A DNA stretch of 64,000 nt. Origin: Sinonovacula constricta. Its lineage: Eukaryota; Mollusca; Bivalvia; Cardiida; Solecurtidae. Both the position numbers and the translations under genes were made by a program. The DNA lies in NCBI GenBank assembly GCA_007844125.1, contig CM017572.1:21049934-21113933 (forward strand), in the 5' to 3' direction. Under the pieces are notes generated by a model, which did no database searches, had not been told where the DNA came from, and saw only the letters and a list, made by a program, of their open reading frames with translations. Position 1 is the first letter of the stretch; every line of letters begins with the position of its first letter. Positions 30,585-41,964 of this stretch are shown piece after piece.

Positions 30585-32560
30585 TTTGAAATAAACCAGA
30601 AAATGATCCAAAATCTTACAGACCAATAACATCCCATGCGGGGAAATTGTTCGATGTGATTGTCAATGCACGTTTAGAACATTTACTAGAATCCAAGAAT
30701 ATTATAAATCCTTTTCAATCTGGATTGAGAAAAGGACGGAGCACATTAGACCAGCTCGCAAGGCTGCAACATGACATAGTCTATGCTAGGAACAGGCGAA
30801 TATATGTTGCGGCCATTTTTTTCGACCTGCAAGCCGCTTTTGACCTTACATGACATGCAGGCGTTCTCTCGAAACTTAAAGACCATGGAATAACCGGCAA
30901 CTGTTTTAGAGACCTGAGAGCTTTCTTAAGTGATAGGAAAATACGGGTTAAGGTAGGGGATACACTATCTCATCGTGAGACCCTAAGTAGGGGTACCCCA
31001 CAGGGCTCAATACTCTCCCCACTACTGTTCTCTCTCCTCATTAATGACCTTCCTAGCAGTGTCGAGGGGACAGGTCTGGTAGTGAGCCAATTTGCTGATG
31101 ATTCGAGCGTCCGGCTATCTGGATCCTCGTTAAAACCGATCAGAAAGAAAGCCCAGAGCAGATTGGATGCCATCTGGGAGTTGTCAAAAACATGGGGATA
31201 TAAAATATCTCAAAGTAAAACAGTAGGCATACTTTTTGGTCTTAAACCAAAATGGATTTGGACGTATATTTAGGCGGGGAAAAGGTAAATTTTAGAGATA
31301 AGGTGAAATTTCTGGGGATGACTCTTGATAGGAGGTTATCATTCAAAAGTCATATACAAGACATTGTGAATAGATGTCAGAGAGACTTGAACTTAATGAG
31401 AATGTTAAAAGGGACTGATTTTGGTTCAGATAAACACAGTCTCCTGTTACTCTACAAGTCTCTCATACGTCCGAAAATAGACTACGGCTGTCAAATTTCT
31501 GTCAAATCTATTCCATCGCAGCCAAAACAAACCTCAAAAAATTAGACTGCCTACAAAACCAGGCTCTCAGGATCGCACTAGGAGCCCCGAAATCCACACC
31601 CATTATAATTTTAGAACAAGGAAGCCGGTGTACCTCCCCTGGACCTGCGGAGGGATGACCAGTCTGTCAGATACTGGGCCAGGGCCCGCACCAAACCAGA
31701 CAACCCTGTGAACAAAATCCTCGGCACCGGGTATTTTTACAAAACTCCCAGGAAGGGATCAATAAATACACCCTCTCTCCCATTTGGGGCCCATGCCCAA
31801 AATTTAGTGGAAGAATGCGGTGTCGATGATTGCGGATAGCAGAATTTGGTCCTTCCAAAGTTGAACCGTGGACCCTGACAAAGCCCGAGATCGACCTAGG
31901 TTTAACTAAACTGTTCAATAAAAATGACTGTTCGAATAAGATCAAAGGGATGACAGTGGAGCATTTGGACATTAAATACAAAATTTGGGTTAAAATATAC
32001 ACAGATGGAAGTAAAGATCCTCAAAGTGGTAGGGTGGACTCCGCATTCTGTATTCCATCTTAAGAAATATATTTTCGGAAAGAATTACGAACAAAGCTTC
32101 CATCTACACTGCGGAGATGAATGCCATCTTACAATCCTTGAGCTTGATAAAAGAACAAGAAAGAACAAGATCTGTCATACTTTCGGACTTTTAGGCTCCT
32201 TAACATCAATAGAAAACAATAATAGCAGATCTAGACCTGACCTCCTCAATCAAATCCAAATCCTAGTTAACCAGTGTATGGAGTAAGGTCATATAGTTAC
32301 CTTAACATGGTGTCCAGCGCACGTAGGGATCACCTCTTGCGGGACCAAGCATGACGACAACCATCTACTGCTACAATGCAATGATCACAAGGGGGAGAGG
32401 ATGATTTTAGAACAAACTTTACTTTCGGAAAACTTGGCTTTTACTAAGGCTTACATCCTCTACCCACCAAAAAAATTAGAAACCACCATCTTTACAGCTC
32501 TGGGTGATTTCTTACACAACACTAAGATGTCGACAAAGATTTAAAAAAAATGATGAACTA
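30585..32560 (+). mobile_element. 5'-truncated LINE: reverse transcriptase with RNase H remnant
   Basis: RT landmarks appear in order across broken frames: SYRPITSHAGKLFD, NPFQSGLRKGRSTLDQL, IFFDLQAAFD, SRGTPQGSILSPLLF, QFADDSSVRL (the FADD catalytic motif) and FLGMTLDRRLSF. IYTDGSKDPQSG then marks an RNase H start. RT plus RNase H suggests an I/Jockey-group non-LTR element. A stop at ~30851 and several frameshifts make it dead. The endonuclease region is missing. Confidence 0.8.
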
Positions 32561-32894
32561 AACCATAGTAGAACAATCAACCAAGTGAAATCTATATATC
32601 TAACACCAGTGGTTATTATCACTAATGTATTATTAAATAGTTAAGATATTTTTAATTAACTCAATTTATTGTATCTCAACGCAAAAGAGATTGATACACC
32701 AAACCCACCCAGAGTTGAACTGGGGTACCAGTCAATTTGTTTACACAAATACTTTAACTGGCCCGACCATCCAGAGCTAAAAAGGCATAATTCTTTGACG
32801 CCAAAATACAAATAAACTGTAGTACACCTACCCCCCCCCCACCCACGGCGGGATGCGTGTAAATAAGTAAGGCTTGATATAGGCACCTCTTGTA
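32561..32894. other. probable LINE 3' region; nothing else seen
   Basis: AT-rich with a C run near 32829-32840; no gene. Confidence 0.3.
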
Positions 32895-35178
32895 TACCAA
32901 ATATATAAAGCATATAACAACTTTTAGTGACCTGGCTTATCCGGATCGACTTCCGACCCTGGGGATGGGCGATGGCTCATAATCAGGGCCGGGAGGCGTC
33001 GGGAGGATCTGATCGGGATCGCTATCCATGTTTTTATACACTATCATACCAAGCATATAACAACTTTTAGTAACCTGGCTTATCCGGATCGACTTCCGAC
33101 CCTGGGGATGGGCGGTGGCTCATAATCAGGGCCGGGATGAGTCGGGAGGATCTGGTCAGGATCGCTATCCATGCTATTTATACACTACCATACCAAGCAT
33201 ATAACAACTTTTAGTGACCTGGCTTATCCGGATCGACTTCCGACCCTGGGGATGGGCGGTGGCTCATAATCAGGACCGGGAGGAGTCGGGAGGATCTGAT
33301 AAGGATCGCTATCCATGTTTTTATACACTATCATACCAAGCATGTAACAACTTTTAGTGACCTGGCTTATCCGGATCGACTTCCGACCCTGGGGATGGGC
33401 GGTGGCTCATAATCAGGACCGGGAGGAGACGGGAGGATCTGATCAGGATCGCTATCCATGTTTTTATACACTATCATACCAAGCATATAACAACTTTTAG
33501 TAACCTGGCTTATCCAAATCGACTTCCGACCCTGGGGATGGGCGATGGCTCATAATCAGGGCCGGGAGGCGTCGGGAGGATCTGATCGGGATCGCTATCC
33601 ATGTTTTTATACACTATCATACCAAGCATATAACAACTTTTAGTGACCTGGCTTATCCGGATCGACTTCCGACCCTGGGGATGGGCGGTGGCTCATAATC
33701 AGGACCGGGAGGAGTCGGGAGGATCTGATCAGGATCGCTATCCATGTTTTTATACACTATCATACCAAGCATATAACAACTTTTAGTAACCTGGCTTATC
33801 CGGATCGACTTCCGACCCTGGGGATGGGCGGTGGCTCATAATCAGGGCCGGGATGAGTCGGGAGGATCTGGTCAGGATCGCTATCCATGCTATTTATACA
33901 CTACCATACCAAGCATATAACAACTTTTAGTGACCTGGCTTATCCGGATCGACTTCCGACCCTGGGGATGGGCGGTGGCTCATAATCAGGACCGGGAGGA
34001 GTCGGGAGGATCTGATCAGGATCGCTATCCATGTTTTTATACACTATCATACCAAGCATGTAACAACTTTTAGTGACCTGGCTTATCCGGATCGACTCCC
34101 GACCCTGGGGATGGGTGGTGGCTCATAATCAGGGCCGGGAGGAGTAGGGATGATTTGATCAGGATCGCTATCCATGTTTTTATTCACTATCATACCAAGC
34201 ATATAACAACTTTTATTGACCTGGCTTTTTCGGATCGACTTCCGACCCTGGGGATGGGCGGTGGCTCATAATCAGGACCGGGAGGAGTCGGGAGGATCTG
34301 ATCAGGATCGCTATCCATGTTTTTATACACTATCATACCAAGCATATAACAACTTTTAGTGACCTGGCTTATCCGGATCGACTTCCGACCCTGGGGATGG
34401 GCGGTGGCTCATAATCAGGACCGGGAGGAGTCGGGAGGATCTGATCAGGATCGCTATCCATGTTTTTATACACTATCATACCAAGCATATAACAACTTTT
34501 AGTAACCTGGCTTATCCGGATCGACTTCCGACCCTGGGGATGGGCGATGGCTCATAATCAGGGCCGGGGGGCGTCGGGAGGATCTGATCGGGATCGCTAT
34601 CCATGTTTTTATACACTATCATACCAAGCATATAACAACTTTTAGTGACCTGGCTTATCCGGATCGACTTCCGACCCTGGGGATGGGCGGTGGCTCATAA
34701 TCAGGACCGGGAGGAGTCGGGAGGATCTGATCAGGATCGCTATCCATGTTTTTATACACTATCATACCAAGCATATAACAACTTTTAGTAACCTGGCTTA
34801 TCCGGATCGACTTCCGACCCTGGGGATGGGCGGTGGCTCATAATCAGGGCCGGGATGAGTCGGGAGGATCTGGTCAGGATCGCTATCCATGCTATTTATA
34901 CACTACCATACCAAGCATATAACAACTTTTAGTGACCTGGCTTATCCGGATCGACTTCCGACCCTGCGGATGGGCGGTGGCTCATAATCAGGACCGGGAG
35001 GAGTCGGGAGGATCTGGTCAGGATCGCTATCCATGTTTTTATATACTATCATACCAAGCATATAACAACTTTTAGTGACCTGGCTTATCCGGATCGACTT
35101 CCAACCCTGGGGATGGGTGGTGGCTCATAATCAGGGCCGGGAGGAGTCGGGAGGATCTGATCAGGATCACTATTTATG
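32895..35178 (+). repeat. ~144-bp satellite array, ~16 copies
   Basis: Unit landmarks are AAGCATATAACAACTTTTAG, CTGGCTTATCCGGATCGACT, CGACCCTGGGGATGGGCGG, TGGCTCATAATCAGG and GGATCGCTATCCATG. Variants (GGATGAGTCGGG with CTATTTATACACTACCAT; GGCGTCGGGAGG with GATCGGGATCG) recur at multiples of the unit, so higher-order duplication is present. Confidence 0.95.
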
Positions 35179-36640
35179 CTTTGCTGTAGCATGACAGTTT
35201 TACTGACAGTAATTTAACTCTAAACTATTAAGCACGCATCCCGCAGGGGGAAAACTGCAATGAGGAGGCATGATGAGGTGGGGGAAGGTGTGGGTCCTGG
35301 ATAAAAATACCTCTTCAGGGCATTTTGTGATGAAAGAAACCGACCGACGTCTACCGAGTGCCAACAATACACAAGTGGCGGCGCTGTTAATCCAATTCAA
35401 AGGTACTAGGAACCATGATATAATAACAACAAATACTCTATTACCCTACATCTTCTTACCTTGCTCTATCCTTCCAGGGCTTTGGGACTACCAATAAACT
35501 ATGCAATTGTCAAAATAGGCTAAGGTCCCAACCCTGTGCTTTCTTAACTATTGAGTTGACACCATATTATATAAATGAAATACCTATACGCCCCCTTCCA
35601 AGGTGTACAGGGACAAGAACAATACAAAATATACGTAAATAAAGCTATAAAGTCCCTGTATTAACCTGTCTTTATCTCTTCTATAAAACAATATTTAAAA
35701 TAAATACTAAAAAAAATAAAAAGAAGAGAATTATAAGGCCAGCAGACCTGTTACAATAAATAAATGAACAAATTCCCTATCACATTATAATAATTAGTGG
35801 TACAGATTCGCCTGAGGGATATACCATTACCCTAAAATAACGAGGGGACATGTCTTATATAAATAACAGCACGGAAGTATCAACACTATAATTATAAACA
35901 CTCTTTATGTATTTATTAAACTATTTTTTCACACCGTCCCTGGTTCTACTCAGGAAATGTTACATTGGAATAGATATCAAACATACATAAAAATTCTGTC
36001 ATATAAAAACTATTCTTAATAGTAATGGCTCTGCTGGCTCATATAATGGCGCCGCCACTGGTATCCAGGTTGAAAATTGAAAACTAAATTAAAGACAAAA
36101 TAAATACAAATGGTTTTGCATACATTCTCATTTTACAACAAATTGACAATAAGCAGGGTACACTTATACACAGAAAAATGAACACAAAGCTTGGAACAGG
36201 TAAGAATTGATTTGCATAACAGATGCATAGAGCAATCTAATTGATTATGTTAGTTGTTTTTTTTTTTTTTGATACCTTGCCATTGAAATAAAACTCCAGT
36301 TTAGTACCCAAAACATTTCGTACCAATATGTGAGTTAGTATTTTTCTCATTTTTTTTTTGTTAATACAAAATAAACGTGTTTGCATTGGTATACAATATT
36401 TTTTGACATGTATACATTGAATTCACTTGTACAACTGGGATTCAGTGGTGAGTAGGTCCTCTTACTTTTTTCACAATCTTCTGGACCAGCCAAACACTAT
36501 TGTGCCAATTAATTTAACAATAAAATATTGTTTCAGAGATGTACAGCATCCACCACCCAGTCTTTTTTACTGTTAGGCTTACAAATAAAACAGAATTGTT
36601 AGTCCCAGATACCAAGCTTATCAGTTCTTTTCTTTTACAG
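35179..36640. other. no recognisable gene
   Basis: AT-rich sequence. Short ORFs at 35200-35500 show no family resemblance. GGAACAG|GTAAGAA near 36198 looks like a donor that could belong to an upstream exon of the transposase relic at 36641, but no coding sequence supports it. Confidence 0.35.
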
Positions 36641-37850
36641 CTATGATTGACAGTCTGGGAGGTCCACAAAAAGTAAACCACATGTTAGCTGCACTTAACA
36701 TTCCAACTATTAGCAACGCCAATCTGAAAAAGATGGAGAGACGGGCTGGGAAGTCCATTGAGAAAATCAGATCTCAGTAAGTATATTAGCATACATTGAG
36801 TTTTTAAATCAAAGACATGGTTTATTGGCTTTGTTTACAACATTTTTGAACACCTCTTCAATATAAATTGTAGGACTTTGATTAATATGGTTCAGTAAAA
36901 AAAAGAATTCATCTCATAATTTTCTACCAGCATCTGTTAATAGACAACTTGTGTTACTGAGATGACAATTATGATTTGTGTGTGTGTGTTATTTAAGATA
37001 TGAATTTTATTTATCCTTTCAGTTCATAATGGAAGAAAGCCACATATAACACAGATGGCTGCCAGAAAGGAGGATAGTGATAGTGAGTTTTCCACGTATG
37101 TGCTGCTAAAGGAACCTAGTTTGCATGGAGTGCAACAGACAACTGGAAAAAGTGTGGCAGATGGTGTTACGTATGTAAATGGGGCTACAGTAGAAACTGT
37201 TAGTAGACAATGTGCTGTTGTCAAGTTTGTTAAGTGGCTGAAAAGGTTTGATCAAGTTGTGTTAGTGGCACACAATAGCAGGAAGTTTGACTTCTCTATC
37301 CTTCTGTCAGCAGTGTCAAATATTAACAAGTTGGACGACTTTTTGCCAGTGTTGCTGGTTGTGTGGATTCATTATCCTTGTTTTGTAAGACATACGTTAA
37401 CAGAGGTAGCTACAAACAGAAAGGTCTGGCACGTGATATTTTGTGAATTCAGTACAATGCACATGATGCTGTGGAAGATGTGCACACTTTGGTGAAACTC
37501 TTCTAGCATTCATGCACATTATTTCCAGATGTTCTCAAATCTTCAATCATTGACATGTCTGGTAGCCAGTAGTGTCTGTAAACTGCCAACAGAAGAACAT
37601 ATAGCATCATTTGTACTCAACCTGGAACATCTCAGGATAATATACACACAAGATGGAGAAGATGGACTGCATTCTACCTTTACATCTAAAAATAGTGAAG
37701 GACAACCTCGCGTTACAAACACTAAAGGAACACTTGATACTTTAGTGCCTAACCTAGCTTATTTCTTTCAGAAAAAAATACACAGTAATTTACTAAATAC
37801 AGTGCACAGGAACTCTTTATTTTATGACTTTTTTTAGTTATATCCAATTA
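36641..37850 (+). pseudogene. Mutator-like transposase / DnaQ-type exonuclease relic
   Basis: 36641-36776, between an acceptor (TTTTACAG) and donor (CA|GTAAGT), encodes a helical segment (VNHMLAALNIPTISNANL, KKMERRAGKSIEK) that I associate with Mutator-like transposase-domain proteins. 37055-37500 encodes a DEDD-type 3'-5' exonuclease part: FVKWLKRFDQVVLVAHNS, KFDFSILLSA, and after a frameshift YNAHDAVEDVHTLVKLF. 37580-37780 continues with IASFVLNLEHLR and NSEGQPRVTNTKGTLDTL. The N-terminal exonuclease motif is not evident and frames are broken, so it is read as a dead domesticated-type or transposon gene. Confidence 0.55.
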
Positions 37851-38612
37851 TCCTGCATCAAAGCTGCAGCAGGGACCATTTGTCACATTCTCTGACAATA
37901 CTCCTGTTATTGTTAGCATTTAAAATTTGAGAGGAAATAAGTTTCTAGTTTGTTTTTTTCCAAATAATTTCATTGTTTAAGTTTTAAAAAAGGCGTTAGT
38001 TTATGTTTGTGAAGAAAGCTAAATATTTTCTACATATTTGTGTTTGATTAACTCCCCTGAAACTTGACACCATAGTCATAAACCAGTATGTTGTGAAATA
38101 ACTATGTGGTAAAAGTTATTCTTTTTTATATTTTGTCACTTATACAGTGTAGATAATTTATATATAGGTTTCTTGAGATAATTGTTTATAGAAATTTTTA
38201 GCTGGAAAATCACACATTTGAAAATAAGCAGAAAAAAATCACTTTGTGTTTTAGGATGTTGTTCATAAAAAATCCATTTTGCCTATTTTCTTATAGAATA
38301 AATCCAATTAATTAATTTATTTATTCATTTGGCAAAATTATAGAGGATTTTGTGTCGTCAGTTGTCACGTTTCAGATCATATCTGAAACGAGCGGTACAA
38401 TCTTAAAATTTGCATATCTCATGTTAAAGCTGGTAAAAGTTGTCAAAACTTAATTTTTATATGTCTTATAGAATGCTTAACAAGAAAAAGTAAAGACGAT
38501 TACCAATTTCTAACATGCATTTCAGAGTCCGTAATCCTTAATATGTTTATAAAACTTATGAAAACTATAGGTTATTTGTTTAAAATGTATTATTTTCTCT
38601 ATTTCTAATCAA
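37851..38612. other. no recognisable gene
   Basis: AT-rich flank; possible transposon 3' region. Confidence 0.35.
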
Positions 38613-39856
38613 GAGGGCCATGATGGCCCTTAATCGCTCACCTGATGACACAGGCTTTAAGTAGGCTCAAATCTGGCATCAAGTAATTAAGAGTTATTTA
38701 CTTTAAAAATCTTTGGTGAAGATTGGACCATTAGTGTGCCCACTGGGTTGATAACATTTTCTAGAATTTTACCAAGTAACCTACTAAATCCATATGACTC
38801 CCTTCAAAACATATGTAAGATTTCATACTGGCAAACATGATGGTCAAGTTTGGTGAAGCCTGGGCCATCAATGTAGCCTCTTAAGTGTTTTCACAAGCTT
38901 TTTCTAAGTTTTGACCTAGTGACCTACTTTTTGACCCCACGTGACCCAGTTCCGAACTCATCCAAGATTTCATGCAGACAAACATTCTGATCAAGTTTGG
39001 TGAAGATTGGGCTATAAATGTGGCCTCTAGTGTGTTCACAAGTTTTTTTAAGATTTGACCTAGTGACCTACTTTTTGACCCCACGTGACCCAGTTACGAA
39101 CTTATTCAAGATTTCATGCAGACAAACATCCTGACCAAGTTTGGTGAAGATTGGGCCATAAATGTGGTCTCTAGTGTGTTCACAAGCTCTTTCTGAGATT
39201 TGACCTAGTGACCTACTTTTTGACCCCACGTGACCCAGTTACAAACTTATTCAAGATTTTATGCAGACAAACATCCTGACCAAGTTTGGTGAAGATTGGG
39301 CTATAAATGTGGTCTCTAGTGTGTTCACAATCTTTTTCTAGGATTTGACCTAGTGACCTAGTTTTTTACCTCACGTGACCCAGTTACGAACTCATCCAAG
39401 ATTTCATGCAGACAAACATTCTTACCAAGTTTGGTGAGGATTGGGCTATAAACGTGGTCTTTAGTGTGTTCACAAGCTTTTTCTAAGATTTGACCTAGTG
39501 ACCTACTTTTTGACCCCACGTGACTTAGTTACGAACTCATTCAAGATTTTATGTAGGCAAACATTCTGACTAAGTTTGGTAAATATTGGGCTATAAATGT
39601 GGTCTCTAGTGTGTTCACATTTTTTTCCTAAAATTTGACCTCGTGACCTACTTTTTGACCCCAGGTGACCCAATAATGAACTCATCCAAGATTTCATGCA
39701 GACAAACATTCTGACCAAGTTTGATGAAGATTGGATAAAAATTGTGGCCTCTAGTGTGTTCACAAGGTAAATGTTGACGACGGACGACGGACGACGGACG
39801 AAGCGGTATCACAAAAGCTCCCCTTGAGCACGTTGTGCTCAGGTGAGCTAAAATAG
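38613..39856. mobile_element. interspersed element with ~145-bp internal tandem units
   Basis: Starts AGAGGGCCATGATGGCCC, then CGCTCACCTGA, and ends GTGCTCAGGTGAGCTAAAA, so the outer ends hold inverted GCTCACCTG / CAGGTGAGC. Between them are ~7 units of ~145 bp: GACCTAGTGACCTACTTTTT, GACCCCACGTGACCCAG, CATGCAGACAAACATTCTGA, CCAAGTTTGGTGAAGATTGG. Units start near 38914, 39057, 39202, 39347, 39492 and 39637. I associate this repeat type with bivalve genomes; class not identified. Minus ORFs are shadows. Confidence 0.8.
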
Positions 39857-39924
39857 ATTGATAGGGTCTGTAGTGACATGTATGAAAAATATCAATTTTA
39901 CTCACACACAGATGACAATCATGG

Positions 39925-39990
39925 AATAGTGCAGTGGTTATTGACTTGTCCTGATGTTAACGGTCTCGAGAGATCGAATCCCATTGCAAT
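39925..39990 (+). mobile_element. tRNA-like SINE head or tRNA pseudogene
   Basis: An A-box-like TAGTGCAGTGGTTA and B-box-like GATCGAATCCC are spaced as in a tRNA, followed by an A run. Weak stems argue against a functional tRNA. Confidence 0.4.
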
Positions 39991-41960
39991 CAAAAAAAAT
40001 TTTCTGTGACTTTTTTCTTCATTGTTTTTACATTAAATATAACAATCAAAACATTTAAACAGACAAAAAGTATTGATCATAACAAATGTTCACGCAGAGG
40101 ATGTATTTCTACTTTTTTAAATTTCTAAACACTAATGTACATATGACGGTTATACATGTTAATGAAGACATGTTTGTCCCTTTTTTAGGATTGTAGTTGT
40201 ACATATAAGTAGAATTATATACCAGAATTAAATTATTACGGTGATTTTAATGTTTAATTAATAATTTAAATCAGTCATATCTAAATTTCTAATAAATATT
40301 ATTTTTCAGTGTTGCGTCGCCTTTTGATGCTTCACATCAATGATTTTCTTGTATAGGATTATTGTATGCATGTATTGAAGGGTAGTTGTTGTCGGAGAAT
40401 GTATGTGTGAGCATCTGAATAAAAGTGTAAACCATCCTTCGGGTCTTGTATTACCATCCCTTAAAGGTCTGTATATAAATAACAACAACATTACATTTAG
40501 GAATCAACCAACCGTACAAAGGCACTCGGTAGTCGTAATCCAACACATGACACTCTCGTGCCCCCCCCCCCCCCCCAATATTTTCTTATGAAATATTTAC
40601 TGCGAAGAGGCTGTACGGGGAAACTGCATATACCCTGGTCAAAACAAGGGGCCTGCGAGGGGGACGTCGGGAGGTTAGAGGCATCCAGTGGGGCGTACGC
40701 TCCTTGTTTATTATCCCCTGCACCCAGCTCTATATCGCCGTCCGGCACCTCTGAGAGTTTTACACATGTCTCTCCTAACTTAACAATTCAGACTGAGATT
40801 CACTTATTTAAAGCTATTATTGCATCCTACTTTGGATCGCATGTACTCTTCTCTGTTTTTTTTTTTTTTTTTTTTTGGAAATTAATTTTACTTTCACTAC
40901 TCTTTAGGGAATGAGAGACACCTTTGTGATTGTCAGTCATTGAAACAAGGTCTCCCGTCTCTCCTTTTATTTTTGTTTTAATTTCCTCCTCAACTCTATG
41001 GTGCGTGCGGACGATAAAAAACACACAATCAATGGAACAGGCTAATGAATTAAAGTTCCATCGGCCGCACGTTAACCAGCCTTTTCTTTCAAAAATAATT
41101 TAATAATAATGTAAACGATACATCAGTATTAATAGTATACATGTAAACAATGATACATACCTGCATAGCAACGTCAAAAATATAGTCCGAACATGCATAT
41201 GACAAAAGCAGTCAAGTGATCGAGACGAGCCAATCAGATTAAAAGAAAACAGCCAGGTTGTATGCAACATATAACAGCCATCTCAGTCCCCCGGTCATTT
41301 GATGTAAATATAAATCTGTGTTCAGGCGTTTAATCTTTCTGCTTCAGGTAGGTCGTGGTGTATATGTATATTACTGCGTTCACCTTCTTATTCATCAATA
41401 TTCTTCAATTGTACATAACGTGTTTAAGTTTAGTTCATAGACGAAATAATAAGAATGCACCAATTCTGTTTGCAGCTGTGATACACCAGTCGTATTTAGC
41501 AATAGGTTGGTTGTTTTGTGTTTTGTTCGTGGATTTTTGCAACTTTTGTGCAGTTACTTTGAATGTAGTGACTTTGATAACATCCTATTTTAGGTTTTAT
41601 AATTATTCCACAACAACAGCAACAAACAACTTTATTATAAATCAAACTGTGAAATATACAGTACATGAGTATACAAAAGAAATATAAAGGAAACACAATA
41701 TGCAATATAAATGATACACGTGACATGGTGGAGACGACACTTATGGAAATAAAACATAAGTCTGAGTTTGTCCAAAAAACTTTGTCAAAAAAAAGGAAAA
41801 TAGATTTTACAGCTTGCTGATTATATTTTTAATATTCTAACATAGATTTTTTTTTCGAATGGGAAATCACGACAATGTTGACAAGGTCTTACTGAAACAG
41901 GCTATAGAATGTATATTGCGAACGTGTGGATTAGAATACGACACTCGTCACTGATTGGTC
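39991..41960. other. no recognisable gene; contains poly-C and poly-T runs
   Basis: A C run at 40561-40575 and a T run at 40857-40876. ORFs of 60-118 codons in both strands show no family resemblance. Confidence 0.4.
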
Positions 41961-41964
41961 GGCT

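Noticed and set aside
31667..32002. 111-codon minus-strand ORF inside the LINE
   Set aside because: It is the antisense of the LINE region between RT and RNase H and shows no family resemblance.
40497..40914. Overlapping ORFs on both strands near the C run
   Set aside because: The proline/glycine run comes from the homopolymer, and no family resemblance is seen on either strand.
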